DNA of 64,000 nucleotides from Platycnemis pennipes (Eukaryota > Arthropoda > Insecta > Odonata > Platycnemididae), in NCBI GenBank assembly GCA_933228895.1, contig OW121848.1, forward strand, positions 95,065,470 to 95,129,469, given 5' to 3'. Position numbers and translations under genes: made by a program. Below are positions 1 through 10,864 of the stretch, piece after piece. The number at the start of each line of letters is the position of its first letter. Position 1 is the stretch's first letter. The notes under the pieces were generated by a model. That model ran no database searches. It was not told where the DNA came from and worked only from the letters and a program-made list of their open reading frames with translations.

Positions 1-1560
1 TTCACGGATGTCATGATAGAACTTTGACTTAAGCTGCGATTGTTGAATACGAGGCCTTTAATATAGAGCTTTACCCTGCTGAGTTTAATTATCACCTTTT
101 TCTCGGCTAATCCGCGGTGTTTGGTATTGTTGACGCTTGTGAAGTTTTATTGTAATTTGTAGGTAATGTTGAGAGCTGAATATCAAACATGCCTTTCCAT
201 TGTCAACTGATTTGAGCACGATAGTTGAATCCTGTGGGTTGCGTAAGCCTGTGGGATTGGTACGTCACCCGTTGTTATGAGATAATGAATGTATTATTAT
301 ATTTAATGTTTATCAGAAAGGCCTTAAAATATTCAAAACGTTATAAATTGCAGATAAGAATGGGTAAATTAGTGTCTAACAACACTGATATCATAATTCA
401 AAATCATAAAATATATTCATTTCTGAAAATATTTTTATAACAGCAACGACCAAAAAAATCGACAAAAAACAGAATTTTGTAAAACATACACCACCATATA
501 TATTTACAAAACCAATAGCACTTTGTTTTCCAATGAAGTTTGGGGGTGGTTAGGAATTCACACAAAGAACTGTCATTTACATTTCTAATCTTACACCAAG
601 ATGGCAAAACATGTGGCCTTCGGCTTAACAGACGTAGATGGTTCATCTGATGATGCATCATCAACATCTTTTCAGTTTCGTTCTCCTCATGAGTGTTCTC
701 CTTGAGGTTACCATTGCACCCTTGTTATAAGGCCCTTTTTAGTCCTCGTCAATGATTATTCCTTTTCTACTTAACTGACTGATTCCAACTAAGAGGAAAA
801 TATAATATAGAAAAATCACTTCATTAAAATAGCATCTGAGTTTTACACATATCGCGATATATTGTTATTTTAAAATGCTATCAAATTCAAATACAGAAAA
901 AACGTACCTGCTAAACAGCACGAAAACCAATATAATGCCAATGGAAGTGCAATGTGTAGTTTGAAAGGCAAAAATATAAACCAGCGATTGGCATTGGAGC
1001 GGAAAGGAATTGATAGGTACGAGGTGAGAGTGTCAAGCATGAACATAAACATTCTTGTTCCCTGTTCTTACTCGCTGATGGTAATACTCACGGACTACTT
1101 GGGATGGATTCTAGCCCCTGGTGTTATGATCCAACCCTGCAGTGGAAGGAAAATAGCTCGTGGGGTTAACTATGTACACTGGTATGCTAGTTACATTCAT
1201 TTAAACTGGTAGTATTTTTATTTCACGTTGTTTTGAATGCATATTACATACCATGATGGCTGATTACGGGCCCACTACAATTTTCGGAAAGTAGTTCTTA
1301 ATCGTGTCAGCTGCTGAATCCCCTTGGATGTTCAAAATCTCCCAACACTTCCCAAAACTATTGAAAATTATTCGCAATCAAAAAGGAGAATAGGATCTTT
1401 TTACTATCAAATATGAATACAGTTTGCTAAATAATATTAATTATATATTACTGCAATATCAATTTCAATATTAAATAAACTCCTAGACCAGAACAATAAA
1501 TAATCACGTGGAATAGTGAACTGTATGCTGTCAGAAATTATGGTCACAGACATTACCACT
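1..1560. other. AT-rich stretch with no recognised gene
   Basis: Only short open frames (under 90 codons) with no recognisable domain, and no repeat I can pair. It could be intergenic or intronic. Confidence 0.5.
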
Positions 1561-1572
1561 GAAGGCCGAATC

Positions 1573-1990
1573 ACACTATTGGTTGTCAATTACGGTTGCT
1601 GTAGACCATTCTAATCACACTGCACTGGTATTCTCGCCGGCCGGTTGTGTAACCATAGTAGCCAATAAGGTCTCGCCGACTGGTCACTTTTACGGGTCTA
1701 CTTATTGTGATTACATTTGGCGATATTTTGACTGTAGCAATTTGAATTGCTTCCTCAAGATGCAAATGAGTTAGTGTGCACGCACAATCTGATATTATAT
1801 TCTTAATACGTCTGAGTTTTATGGAGCAATTGAAATGCAACAATCAAAATATCGCAGAATGTAAACATAAACATATGTTACCGAGAGGCGAGAGCTTATT
1901 AGCTACTACGGTTGTACAACCGGCCAGTTAGAAATGTACACCCTCCTTTCCTGCAACCGAGACATGTAACCAAGAGTTGGATGGCGCCGA
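1573..1990. repeat. Degenerate inverted-repeat element (MITE-like)
   Basis: A 39-nt arm at 1639-1677, beginning GGCCGGTTGT and ending TCTCGCC, is matched in reverse complement at 1887-1925 with 34 of 39 positions identical. Weaker similarity continues outside the arms (a TTGGTT...GGTTGC pattern on both sides). The arms enclose about 210 bp with no coding capacity. This fits an old MITE or fold-back element; its ends and target duplication could not be defined. Confidence 0.45.
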
Positions 1991-3480
1991 TTGGCCGACG
2001 GCGGAACCGTCATGGCAACTAGTAGAACGATATGGTATCCTGAATGCCAACACATACCTCATTGGCCACCTCATAAGACTTATCATAACTTTAGCCCGCC
2101 TTCGTCGAGAGTGAGGGTGTCTCGTTGGGAGGGTTACGTGACTTCTTGCCCTTGACTTCTTCGTCTCAGTGGCTGCTCTCAGGGAACATGATTGAAAACG
2201 TAATTAGCAAACAAAAGAAACTCCCCCAAAAGAGGTCTATGCTGAAAGACACACATTTACCACCTGAGGCCAATGATGAAAAAAATTATATAGGCGTGAA
2301 TAGCAAACAGATTACTGAAATTGAAGTGCTCTCCAAACGGAAGTAGGGACTTGTATACCGCTATAGATAAATCTGCCGCTCTGATCCCAGACCCTTGGGA
2401 AGGGAGGCATTCTAGCCAAAGTGGTTAGAACGTACTGGAGGAGGCAGTTTCAATGAAATTTGTACGATTTCATTGTTTTTTATGTTTACAACCTTAATAC
2501 AAATAAACAGCTCTCATAAGAGGCCGTATTAAACGCAATTATTTGTGCGTAGTATATGGGGTCAAATTCTTTCCAAGCACACCGATTTTTGTCTCATTGT
2601 CGCCAATAAGCTGACATGCCAATCACTCCTTAACTCTAACCATCACAAAAATTCCATCATTGGTCAGTGCGAATTTTCTGATCATAAATTCCGTACTTTT
2701 TGTCGGAAAACCTTTGTAACTTTAATATTTATCCATTCGCACGTACAGTACTTCTAATGAATGCTATCACTATAACGTGTTTAACTAAAAAGCCTGTTGA
2801 CAATGAGTCATAAATGTCTTATAAAAGAAGCTTATCTATTCTATATTGTAGAAAGATAGGACCAAAACCGTCACGTTTTCGTGCAACGTTTTCATAAAAC
2901 TCTGCAACCTTAAGAGAAATTTAAGTTTCAGAGACTTTGCAAGTTATAAAATGTGGTCAATGGACGGAATAGAGACCGGAGAGATAAACCGGATACCTCC
3001 GATTCCAACTTTACGCACTTTTACATTTTCCCATAATAGTACCTTCGCGATTAAATTGGTTTTTTAGCATACAGTATTATTTTGTAATAAAAATTTATAT
3101 CATTAGTTATGACCCTCAGACACCAGAAATGAAGCAAAAGTGAGCAAAATTAAAATAAATATATTTGTATCATAAAGTATGGGGGTCTAAATCACGAAAA
3201 CCTTGATAAAATACATCATTGTCCGGAAAACTTTTGCCGATCTAAAAAACTTCACTGTGATGATCAAAAGTATCCTTAATGGTGACTCGCATAAGAATAC
3301 ATAGGGAAGATAGGCCTATAAGAATTGAATGATAAAAAGTGCCTACGCAGATGAAAATGTATGCATTACATTACTAAACATTTGTAAATTATTGGTGGAG
3401 CATGCGAAGCAAGGGGGGTTGAGTTTCTATAACCGGATGTGCCCCCCCCCCCTAGTAAGAACATATAATAAAGCTATAAT
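1991..3480. other. No recognised gene; a 73-codon open frame at 2125-2346
   Basis: The open frame at 2125-2346 has a lysine/glutamate-rich C-terminal half that looks mildly protein-like, but it matches no family I recognise and has no convincing splice context. The rest is AT-rich. An 11-C homopolymer lies at 3442-3452. Confidence 0.35.
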
Positions 3481-3481
3481 C

Positions 3482-3838
3482 AGCGTTTATCATCATCATC
3501 AATATTTAAATCCTAGGATTGGTGTACTGTAGCCCTCCATTCAGTGTTCTTTCCCTCAGGCCCTGGTATGTTTTCTCTTTCATGTCCTTATTTATTTGCC
3601 CTATATATTTTCCCCTTGGCCTTCCACGAGAGACCTTCCCTTCAATCTTTCCTTCTATTATATTTCTAACTAATTCATTCTGCCTCAAAGTATGTCCAAT
3701 CCATCTGGTTCTTCTTTGCCGCAGGGGTTTCCATATTGTCCTTCTTCATCTGCTCTTCTGTACACCTCTTCGTTCCTCACTTTATCTGTCCATTTAATCT
3801 TCAGCATTCTCCTCCAGCACCATATTTCTGCCTTACAT
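3482..3838 (-). mobile_element. 3' fragment of a non-LTR retrotransposon, divergent subfamily
   Basis: Read on the minus strand, this starts with the last part of a reverse transcriptase ORF and ends in a short ATC/GAT microsatellite tail (3489-3500). The translated remnant at 3506-3688 contains LVRNIIEGKIEGK and RGRPRGKYIGQ. This is the conserved C-terminal block of arthropod non-LTR reverse transcriptases (typically GHVLRH-x-L...IVEGKVxGKxGRGRPR). It differs clearly from the other copies in the window (REKTYQ-L instead of EKNYVN-M), so it belongs to a related but separate subfamily. It is 5' truncated and not functional. Confidence 0.75.
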
Positions 3839-3839
3839 A

Positions 3840-4440
3840 AAGTAATAATCAGCGTTTATATGAAATAACATTGCCATCACCTTCGAATTCTAACATTTTC
3901 TTCCTCAGGAAGCTGTGTTTTGCTGTGTTTTGAAGTTTGCTCCAGGGATGTAGTTTCTCCTCTGGAAAGTTTTATTTCCAGAATTTTTATTGTAAATGAA
4001 ATTACCTAGAAAAATCTTACTCTATCCTACGCTGCCATATCAAATATATTCGCTGGACCGGAGACCGTGTGAACAAAACTGAAATCAGAGAGTTCGCCAA
4101 AAACCAATTTGAAATTGGACCAGGCTCATGGAGGATACGCCTTACAAATGAGAAACTGGGACGATTCCCCTCTCCTGCAAGTAAACACTCTTTTACTTAT
4201 ATTTAATCCCCAATCATAAAATATGATATGAGAATGTCACAGAATAATAGGGCCCAGGGAGCCTCGCTGTCACTGACAAGGTCTACGTACCTAGACCGCG
4301 CGATTTGAATGCCGTAAATTTTACTTGGTGCAGGAGGTAAACAGAAATGGTAATTTCATAACAGCTCGCGCCAACTTGGAATAGTTTTATTGTAAAAAAT
4401 TATTTTTCAATCGTGAAATAGGCATTCTAAATCGCCATTC
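3840..4440. other. No recognised feature
   Basis: AT-rich sequence without an open frame or repeat that I can support. Confidence 0.4.
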
Positions 4441-4442
4441 AC

Positions 4443-4512
4443 AGACGCTTGGTCTAGTGGGTAGAGTGCGGGATTCCCCTACCAAAGTTCGTAGTTTCGA
4501 GACCCTCCGAAA
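4443..4512 (+). repeat. tRNA-derived sequence (SINE head or tRNA pseudogene)
   Basis: An A-box-like stretch (TGGTCTAGTGGG, 4450-4461) is followed about 33 nt later by a B-box-like GTTTCGAGACC (4494-4504), the spacing of an RNA polymerase III internal promoter. The flanks do not form a clean 7-bp acceptor stem, so I do not call a functional tRNA. Confidence 0.45.
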
Positions 4513-4761
4513 TAAATTTATTTTCCTACAGCATGTATGAATTTTTCTCAATTTTTTTAACCATTATTTTTGTTACGAGCGTCGGACTCAATTCACACTT
4601 TTTTTGTAATACCGCCGACCTCGAAAACCATACTCTTACTGTGAAACACTCAACGATGGAGAGCTTCACATGCGATATAACGGAGCGTTTGATTTTAAAT
4701 CCATCTATTCTGTTTCAATTCTAAAGCTTAGCACATAAAATGAATGGATATCAAGATAAAG

Positions 4762-5210
4762 AAGGTATTCCAGGCAGTTAGGATAAACTGCAGAAATAGA
4801 CCTTCGTCATTAGTATACTGAGGTGTTTTTAAACCAATCACAGCTTATGGTAGCGAGGTCTGGGGGCATCGAGCAGAACTAAGCAGGAAGAATCAGGAAA
4901 TGTGCGAGGTACAGAGAGCATGATTAATACCGGCAACGTACTGTTTGGTACTCCACCTTGAGCACAGATGCCTTCGCTTTCTTTGCCCTGGGACCTCCAT
5001 TAAAATATATTGTGATGGAGTGGAAAGCAAGAAGTGAGGTAAAGAGATATGGGGAGGCACTGTGCCTCGGGGAGAGGACTTCAGAAACTGAATTCTGTGA
5101 AATAAATTGCATCAGAAGGAAGCTCCGACGGGTCACATGGGAAAAATAGGACGCAGATTGGAACCATTTTGAAAAAGGGTAACAGGCGCATGAAATATGT
5201 CCACAAATCA
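4762..5210 (+). pseudogene. R1-clade-like non-LTR reverse transcriptase, C-terminal relic
   Basis: The translation reads KKVFQAVRINCRNRP, then after a stop GVFKPITAYGSEVWGHRAEL (around 4830-4880). In another frame it reads RTVWYSTLSTDAF, then GPPLKYIVMEWKARS and KRYGEALCLGER (4937-5149). The order 'VF-P-I-x-YGSEVWG' then 'YRTVSTDA...AGxPPL' is what one sees downstream of the catalytic core in R1/TRAS-type non-LTR elements; that assignment is from knowledge of the family. At least one stop and one frameshift interrupt it, so it is dead. It is a different lineage from the other retrotransposon tails in the window. Confidence 0.65.
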
Positions 5211-5658
5211 GCGAGAGGAAAAAAATAACATTTACATATTCAGAGAATATTTCATAAAATCTGATACAAAGAATGCAATAGATCTACCTGCATAATATTA
5301 GGAAGAAAATGGATATCAACTGAGAGTAATGTGAAACTCAGACCAGTATTAAACGCCATATCGAGAACAGTATTAACTTACAATTAGAGGCATGAAGTAC
5401 CACTTTAAGGCTTAGATGGGGGTAAGAAAGAATAAATGCAAAGAAATAATGTCTTATTTTCTGAACAAAAATAAGAACATGAACCTTTGAAGTTATAACA
5501 AGGAAAATAAATGAATGAGAAAAACGAGGGTAGACAAAAGGATGCAAAGAAAAGAGAAGAGGGCGATAAGGCGATGGAGGAAGAAAAGAAATATGGCCGA
5601 TCTATTAGCGAGTTCGGGAATAATTTCAAAATAAAAATTGTACTCGTTATAGCAGAAA
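5211..5658. other. No recognised feature
   Basis: AT-rich; several overlapping short frames, none convincing. Confidence 0.4.
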
Positions 5659-5763
5659 TTACACTGGGAAAAAATCATTCACCTTGGCCGGGATACAAAC
5701 CCCCTGATTTCCGGCCAGATACCCTACCACTTTGACTACCGAGATGTCCTCTTTCACTGTGGA
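5659..5763 (-). repeat. tRNA-derived SINE-like element
   Basis: On the minus strand this reads as a tRNA-like head (TCGGTAGTCAAAGTGG, then B-box GGGTTTGTATCCC), followed by CCGGCCAAGGTGAATGATTT and a run of T ending in CCCAGTG. The same tail occurs on the minus strand at 10794-10825 and inverted at 10830-10853, so it is a dispersed family. It lies only 7 bp upstream of a retrotransposon tail. Confidence 0.55.
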
Positions 5764-5770
5764 AATTATC

Positions 5771-5874
5771 TCAAGAGAATTACGTCACAAGGAAAAGGTT
5801 GGCCGATAGAAGAATTGAGTGGAAAGCTGCGTCAAACCAATCCTAGGGTTATTGACCAATGATGATGATGATGA
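5771..5874 (+). mobile_element. Very short 3' tail of the main non-LTR family
   Basis: About 100 bp equivalent to the last part of the copy at 8373-9165: GAGAATTACGTCACAAGGAA, GGTTGGCCGATAGAAGAATT, GCTGCGTCAAACCAATCCTA and an ATG/GAT microsatellite ending near 5874. It has the extreme 5' truncation typical of target-primed reverse transcription. Confidence 0.8.
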
Positions 5875-6490
5875 AAGGTTCAAGTTACTGTTGAGTTCGT
5901 GAGCTTTGAAATTGTTCGCATTTTATAATTTTAACATAACCGAAATGATTGGAACTTTTATTGGAAATAAAGAGAAATAAACACTCGTAAGAATCACACG
6001 TATCAGATTCGGGATGCCTGTGGAAAAGGAAGGGTGGTAGCCAGATGGTGTATTCACAGCTCCATCTCCCTTCATTCTACCCTATTTTCTTTCGTCCAGT
6101 AAAAGGCTGATTCAGTGAATCACCACTAGTCATTCACGCGATTCCCGGTCATACCGTCAACAACGATCCCACGAGGGGAACGGGTTGGATTACGTCAGGA
6201 TATAGGAGAGCATTCGGATTTGTCATACGGTTATGAAAACAATATGGCTTTCGGTGCTTAGTCCTGGAAAGGTGGATATTTGAATGGAACTTAAGTTTCA
6301 TTTTGAATTAGGTGTTGTTTATTCAGCAGTTTGAAAGTAAGTATTTAATACGTCGAATTTGGGTAGAAAAACTGTCATCCAAAGACGGTTATGTGTAGAC
6401 GTACGGCTACTCCGTCCTTTACAACTTACGTAAAATTCCTTGTTATTTCATTAACACAACTATCCACAGCTCCATAATATCATAAAATGG
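5875..6490. other. No recognised feature
   Basis: Ordinary mixed-composition sequence with no open frame or repeat that I can support. Confidence 0.4.
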
Positions 6491-6494
6491 CCTC

Positions 6495-6917
6495 TACTAC
6501 ATGTCAGTGAGGCATGGAAAAAGACAGCAGCGGAAAAGAAAAGGGTGGAAGCATTCGAAATGTGGTGCTACAGAAGAATGGTGAAGATAAAATGGATCGA
6601 CCGAGTAAACAACTAGGAAGTCATAAGAAGAGCGGAAGAAAAGAGAAGTCTTCTGAAAACCCCGAAAAACAAAAAAATAAGAAGACAGGACAACTTAATC
6701 GACCACATCATGGGACATGATGGCCTGATGAAACAATCGTTGAAGAACAAGTGGACGGGAAGATTGGAAAAGGCAGGCCTCGTATGAGATGCATGGAACA
6801 GGTTGTGAAGGATGTAAAAGAGAAGAATTACGTTGATATGAAGATGTTGGCCGATAGAAGAATTGAGTGGAAAGCTGCGTCAAACTAATCCACTGTTGAC
6901 TAATGATGATGACTAGT
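6495..6917 (+). mobile_element. 5'-truncated non-LTR retrotransposon copy (main family)
   Basis: This copy aligns by eye from the TATGGCAGTGAGGCATGG-like segment through AAATGTGGTGCTACAGAAG, GATAAAATGGATCGACCGAG and GGCAGGCCTCGTATGAGAT to the tail TTGACTAATGATGATGAC (about 6914). Remnant peptides in shifted frames include AFEMWCYRRM-like and GRPRMRCMEQVVKDV. Relative to the 8373 copy it has small indels (for example an A-rich insertion near 6670), so it cannot encode the domain intact. It is nearly identical to that copy over long stretches, suggesting moderate age. Confidence 0.8.
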
Positions 6918-8370
6918 AATCAGAACAATTCGACGTAAAAGGGCGTCCCGTGCACAAACCCCTTCCATATGCCCCTGCCACTCACCCCCATTGCACACTA
7001 TTCCATCCCCGTCTTCTCTCTTGCATGCATATAAGCAACTCTTCCCATTCCAGACCCTTCCCATCCCACCCCTCTCCTCTAGTCCTTCCCGTCCTCCACA
7101 CCCGACCCTTTTATCGTTCCTTTCACCCTGAAAGACCCTAGTTCTTTAACAAACCAATTATTCACCAGGAGGCTCCTTCTCATACCTTTTAAATTAGAGC
7201 GCGGGAGATAGATATAAAGGGTGGGGAGGAGTCTCGTAGTGAGTTCCCCGTCCGTCGTGAGGATCCTCCTTGTCGCTAGAAGTGATGTTGGAATCTCCTC
7301 TCTCGCTCTCTGTCGTCCCCTCTTGTTACCACTGCATTGCATGGGTTCAATCATTCCACCCTATTTCAACAAAGTGGTAACGGTGGTAACCGAGCACAAT
7401 TCTCAGAACTGTGCGTCAGTTCTGAGGAAAATGTGACCTGAAAAGGGTCTAAGCAGTAAAATTAGGTTAACACCTAAATTTGATCCTGATGGAAATTTGC
7501 TTTTGCATTCGGCATTTACGTCCGGAGAAGGAAAAATGCCTGAATGCATATATTTATTACTCTTTGCATCTTAAGTGACATTTCCAACATGTCCATCGCT
7601 CGTGACATATTAATTCCAGAGAGGAACTCATTCTCTCCCGAACTGCCACATTAGACAATCCGAAGTTTCCCTTGCCTAATTGGGCATGAATGATATTTTA
7701 TATTACAGCTGAGTGAGTCAGAGTCACTAGGATCATTTTGAACACATTTTGGTTATAATCACCGATATATAAAATTATATGCCGTATTTCTTACTACTCT
7801 TTATAGGTTTCTTAAACTACCTACTCAAACCTAATTCAGGCTTTCTATTCCAAGTGTTGGAATTAATCTCACCATGGATCACCATACGTAGTTTTTCCGC
7901 TTGGACACTTAAGCAACATGCTCGAGGGTATAGAAAAAAATTCGCCAAAATATCAACTATACAATACGAATATTGCAATTCATTACGAAAGGCAAAATAC
8001 TTTAAGGAGCTTACCTCGATGGAGAGTTCAGCGTGCGAGTGAGAAAGGGATTTTTTTGAGGCCAAAACTCAGGCATCAAGCGGCCAGGGGTGGAAATCCA
8101 AAATTTTATACATCTGTAGCACTGGGGCTTCACATAATTTTGAACTTATTTTTGGTTTTAAACCTCAGTTGCAAGTGAATAAATTTAGTGTATTAATAAA
8201 TTAACGTTTTATCATTAAACATAATCTTTCGTTATTGGTTAATCTTTACCAATTTTAGGAGATCGATTCCCTCTTTCATATTGTAAAGTCTTCTTGTGAT
8301 TTTGACTCATTTATTACTTTGGGCTAATTAATTTTCATTCATAATGGTCGGTACTTAGGATGCATAAAAA
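6918..8370. other. No gene; C/T-rich tract and a small hairpin
   Basis: 6940-7130 is strongly pyrimidine-rich on the + strand. A perfect 10-bp inverted repeat with a 5-nt loop (CTCAGAACTG / CAGTTCTGAG) lies at 7402-7426. Frames such as 7779-8042 have no recognised domain. Confidence 0.4.
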
Positions 8371-8372
8371 AT

Positions 8373-9165
8373 AAGCATGCTGCAATTTGCTGAAGACATA
8401 GATCTCATAGCAGAGACAGAGAGAGATCTGAATAAAATTCTAGTTACCATGGAAAGGATAATGGACAGATATCAGCTGAAGATAACTAAGAACAAGACTA
8501 AGATATTGGTGTGTAGCAAGAAAGAAGAGGCCAAAACCAACTTCGAACTAGGAAAACAAAAACTAGAAGAGGTGAAAGAATTCTGTTACCTAGGAAGCCG
8601 AGTAACCAACGATGGACGAAGCAAGAAAGAAATAGTTAGCAGAATATCCCAGGCGAAGAGAGCATTCTACCAAAATAAGAATCTACTTACAGCTGGAAAT
8701 ACAAGCGTCGAAGTAAGGAAACAATTCATCAGAACGTATGTCCATCTGGAGCATGTTTCTTTACGGCAGTGAGGCATGGACGATGACAGCAGCAGAGAAG
8801 AAAAGGTTGGAAGCATTCGAAATGTGGTGCTACAGAAGAATGATGAAAATTAAATGGATCGACCGAGTAAGTAACTAGGAAGTCCTAAGAAGATGAGAGA
8901 AAAGAAAAGTCTGCTGGCAACACTTAAAACAAGACGGGATAACCTAATCGGCCATATCTTGAGACACGATGGCCTGATGAAGACAATAGTTGAGGGAAAA
9001 GTGAACGGGAATATTGGAATAGGCAGGCCTCGTATGAGATACATGGAACAGGTTGTGAAGGATGTAAAAGAGAATAATTTCGTCAATATCTTCATAGGTT
9101 GGCCGATAGAAGAATCGAGTAGAACGCTGCGTCAAACCAATACTAGGATTGTTGACTGATGATAA
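8373..9165 (+). mobile_element. Longest copy of the main non-LTR retrotransposon family (RT C-terminal half and 3' tail)
   Basis: The reverse transcriptase remnant (8377-8772, 131 codons) begins at catalytic motif C: LQFAEDIDLIAETERDLNK, in place of the usual LxFADD. It continues through LKITKNKTKILV (motif D area) and EEVKEFCYLGSRVTNDGRSK, then ISQAKRAF, the usual order of a non-LTR RT and thumb. A frameshift near 8750 leads to SETWTM-like and AFEMWCYRRMMKIKWIDR-like text. A second open stretch (8893-9159) holds LIGHILRHDGLMKTIVEGKV and IGRPRMRYMEQVVKDVKEN. The copy ends CTAGGATTGTTGACTGATGA. It lacks the endonuclease and most of the RT, so it is 5' truncated. I cannot fix the clade (RTE- or jockey-group-like) from this part alone. 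Confidence 0.85.
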
Positions 9166-9377
9166 ATGTTCAACAGTAGTCAGGCCTCTCTCTACAAATT
9201 TTACGTGGTATATATTTTTCACCTCAAGCGTAATAATAATTATGATGGCGAAAAAGAAATCCAATGACCTTCACATGGTTTTTAAAAGACAACACCCATC
9301 ATACACAAGTGTCATTATTAATGTTACCTAGATAATGATAATTGAGCGTTGAAACAATGGATCGTCTTATATTTGAA

Positions 9378-9475
9378 ATCATCACCATCATTGGTTAACA
9401 ATCCTAGGATTGGTTTGACGCAGCTCTCCGCTATATTCTTTTAGCGGCCAACCTCTTCATATTAACTTTCCTTTA
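9378..9475 (-). mobile_element. Short 3' tail of the main non-LTR family
   Basis: ATCATCACCATCATTGGTTA, AACAATCCTAGGATTGGTTT and GACGCAGCTCTCC are the reverse complement of the family's last 90 bp, tail included. No coding content remains. Confidence 0.75.
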
Positions 9476-10190
9476 AATCCGCATATACTTTAATTACAGC
9501 GTAAAATTAACACAATATTCTTTCACTCCATCATGCATACTTACCAAAGCTTTCACATAGCGCAGCCCTGTACAATTAATAAAATCAAATTTGACGAAAA
9601 TGCTATAATTTCATTTTTTACCTTTGTGAATCTATTTTCGGTGATCATGAGGAGCCCGCGACATTTTACTGAACTTATATCCTTTGTAGCGAGATACTTT
9701 TCAGGGGTACGCCTGGTAGGCTCATCAAAGAGCTGCTCTCGATCTCCTCTCCCTCTACTTCCCTTCCTTCTTCGCTCTCATCGAATTACTCCCTCCCCAT
9801 AGCTCTAATAGTCCTTCACACTTCTCCTTGCTCTTTGCTTTTCGATCCCTCATTTTCACCTACTCATGCGCTTTCAATCTCACTTGGCTCCAATTCTTCA
9901 TCTCACCCACCCTCTTCTTCATCATTGCCGAAAACGCCTTCTCTGTCATCAAGATCCCCTCCCGGTGTGCAGGGCTGTTCTCGAGTTCCTACTTCAAAGG
10001 ATGACGTAATCAACTTCATGCTATCTGCTCATACAATGATCGCCTACCAACCCAAGAAAGGAAACCACTGCCATTGGGTAGGGATCAGTTGAAAACTACG
10101 CATATCAGTAGATGAATGATGAAGAGCAATGATGAATGAAGTGGGAAAAGATGCAAGCTATCTTTCTAACTTCTAATTATTTATTTCTGT
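9476..10190. other. No gene; pyrimidine-rich tract 9730-9975
   Basis: The + strand is markedly C/T-rich at 9730-9975, which keeps serine/proline-rich frames open by composition alone. No domain is recognised. Confidence 0.4.
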
Positions 10191-10193
10191 TCA

Positions 10194-10300
10194 TTATATA
10201 TATTATTTATTATATATATCAAAATTATATATATCATGTATTATATATATATATCATTTATTATATATATCATTTATTATATATTAATATATCATTTCTA
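10194..10300. repeat. AT-rich minisatellite
   Basis: Imperfect tandem copies of a 16-22 bp unit of the form TCATTTATTATATATA; the TATATA cores are self-complementary. Confidence 0.75.
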
Positions 10301-10787
10301 ATTTCTAATTAGTTTCTCAGCTAGAATTTCTAACGACATGGTTTTTTTTCTAACGAAATCAAGTAAATTTTAAAAAATGCCCAAGTATGCTACCTTTTGA
10401 CGTTGGGATATTTTTGTGAAATGGAAAGTAATTGTTTACATAAGTTTCTCTCGCATGAGAAAATTACAACAATTTTCGTATTGAGTTCAGTAAAGGACCA
10501 ATTATGCCTCTTAATGTCCTTCACAACAGGGTACCTATATCCCCTCGTTTCACGCAAAAATACAAAGATTGCCACCATCCTTTTATATTTCAACGCTCAA
10601 GTATTTGCTTACCCGCGTCAAATGCTATTTTCTCATTTTTTGAAAGATATTCCCCATCGTGGTATTGCTGGTGACAATGTAGAACAATATTGGTTTATCT
10701 AGTTTAAAACCTACATATGGAGTTTCTTTGCTACAGTGAGGTAGTAGCAATAAAAGGCATAATTAAGAATAGACTCGAAGCATTGGT
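10301..10787. other. No recognised feature
   Basis: A 101-codon frame at 10397-10702 has no recognised domain; AT-rich. Confidence 0.4.
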
Positions 10788-10860
10788 AAATATTCCACAG
10801 AGAAAAAATCATTCGCCTTGACCGGGACCGGGCGAATAATTTTTTATCAGTGGAATATTT
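10788..10860. repeat. Imperfect hairpin built from two inverted SINE tails
   Basis: The arms 10788-10817 and 10831-10860 (30 nt each, AAATATTCCAC...ATTCGCC) are reverse complements at 27 of 30 positions around a 13-nt loop. The left arm plus CTTGACCGGGA matches the 3' end of the SINE-like element at 5659-5763. The structure is therefore two tails of the same family in inverted orientation, or the terminal inverted repeat of a related element. Confidence 0.6.
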
Positions 10861-10864
10861 GCTA

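Noticed and set aside
3519..3797. 92-codon plus-strand frame
   Set aside because: It is the antisense shadow of the minus-strand retrotransposon fragment; the same applies to plus-strand frames over 17427-17639 and 35168-35398.
4443..4512. Functional tRNA gene
   Set aside because: Box A and B are present but the acceptor and anticodon arms do not pair convincingly; the same holds for 12121-12250, 36140-36230 and 44570-44640.
7402..7426. Transcription terminator hairpin
   Set aside because: A 10-bp stem without a T-run, in a eukaryotic context where such terminators are not expected.
10194..10300. CRISPR-like array
   Set aside because: Units are directly tandem, AT-only and without spacers; it is a minisatellite.
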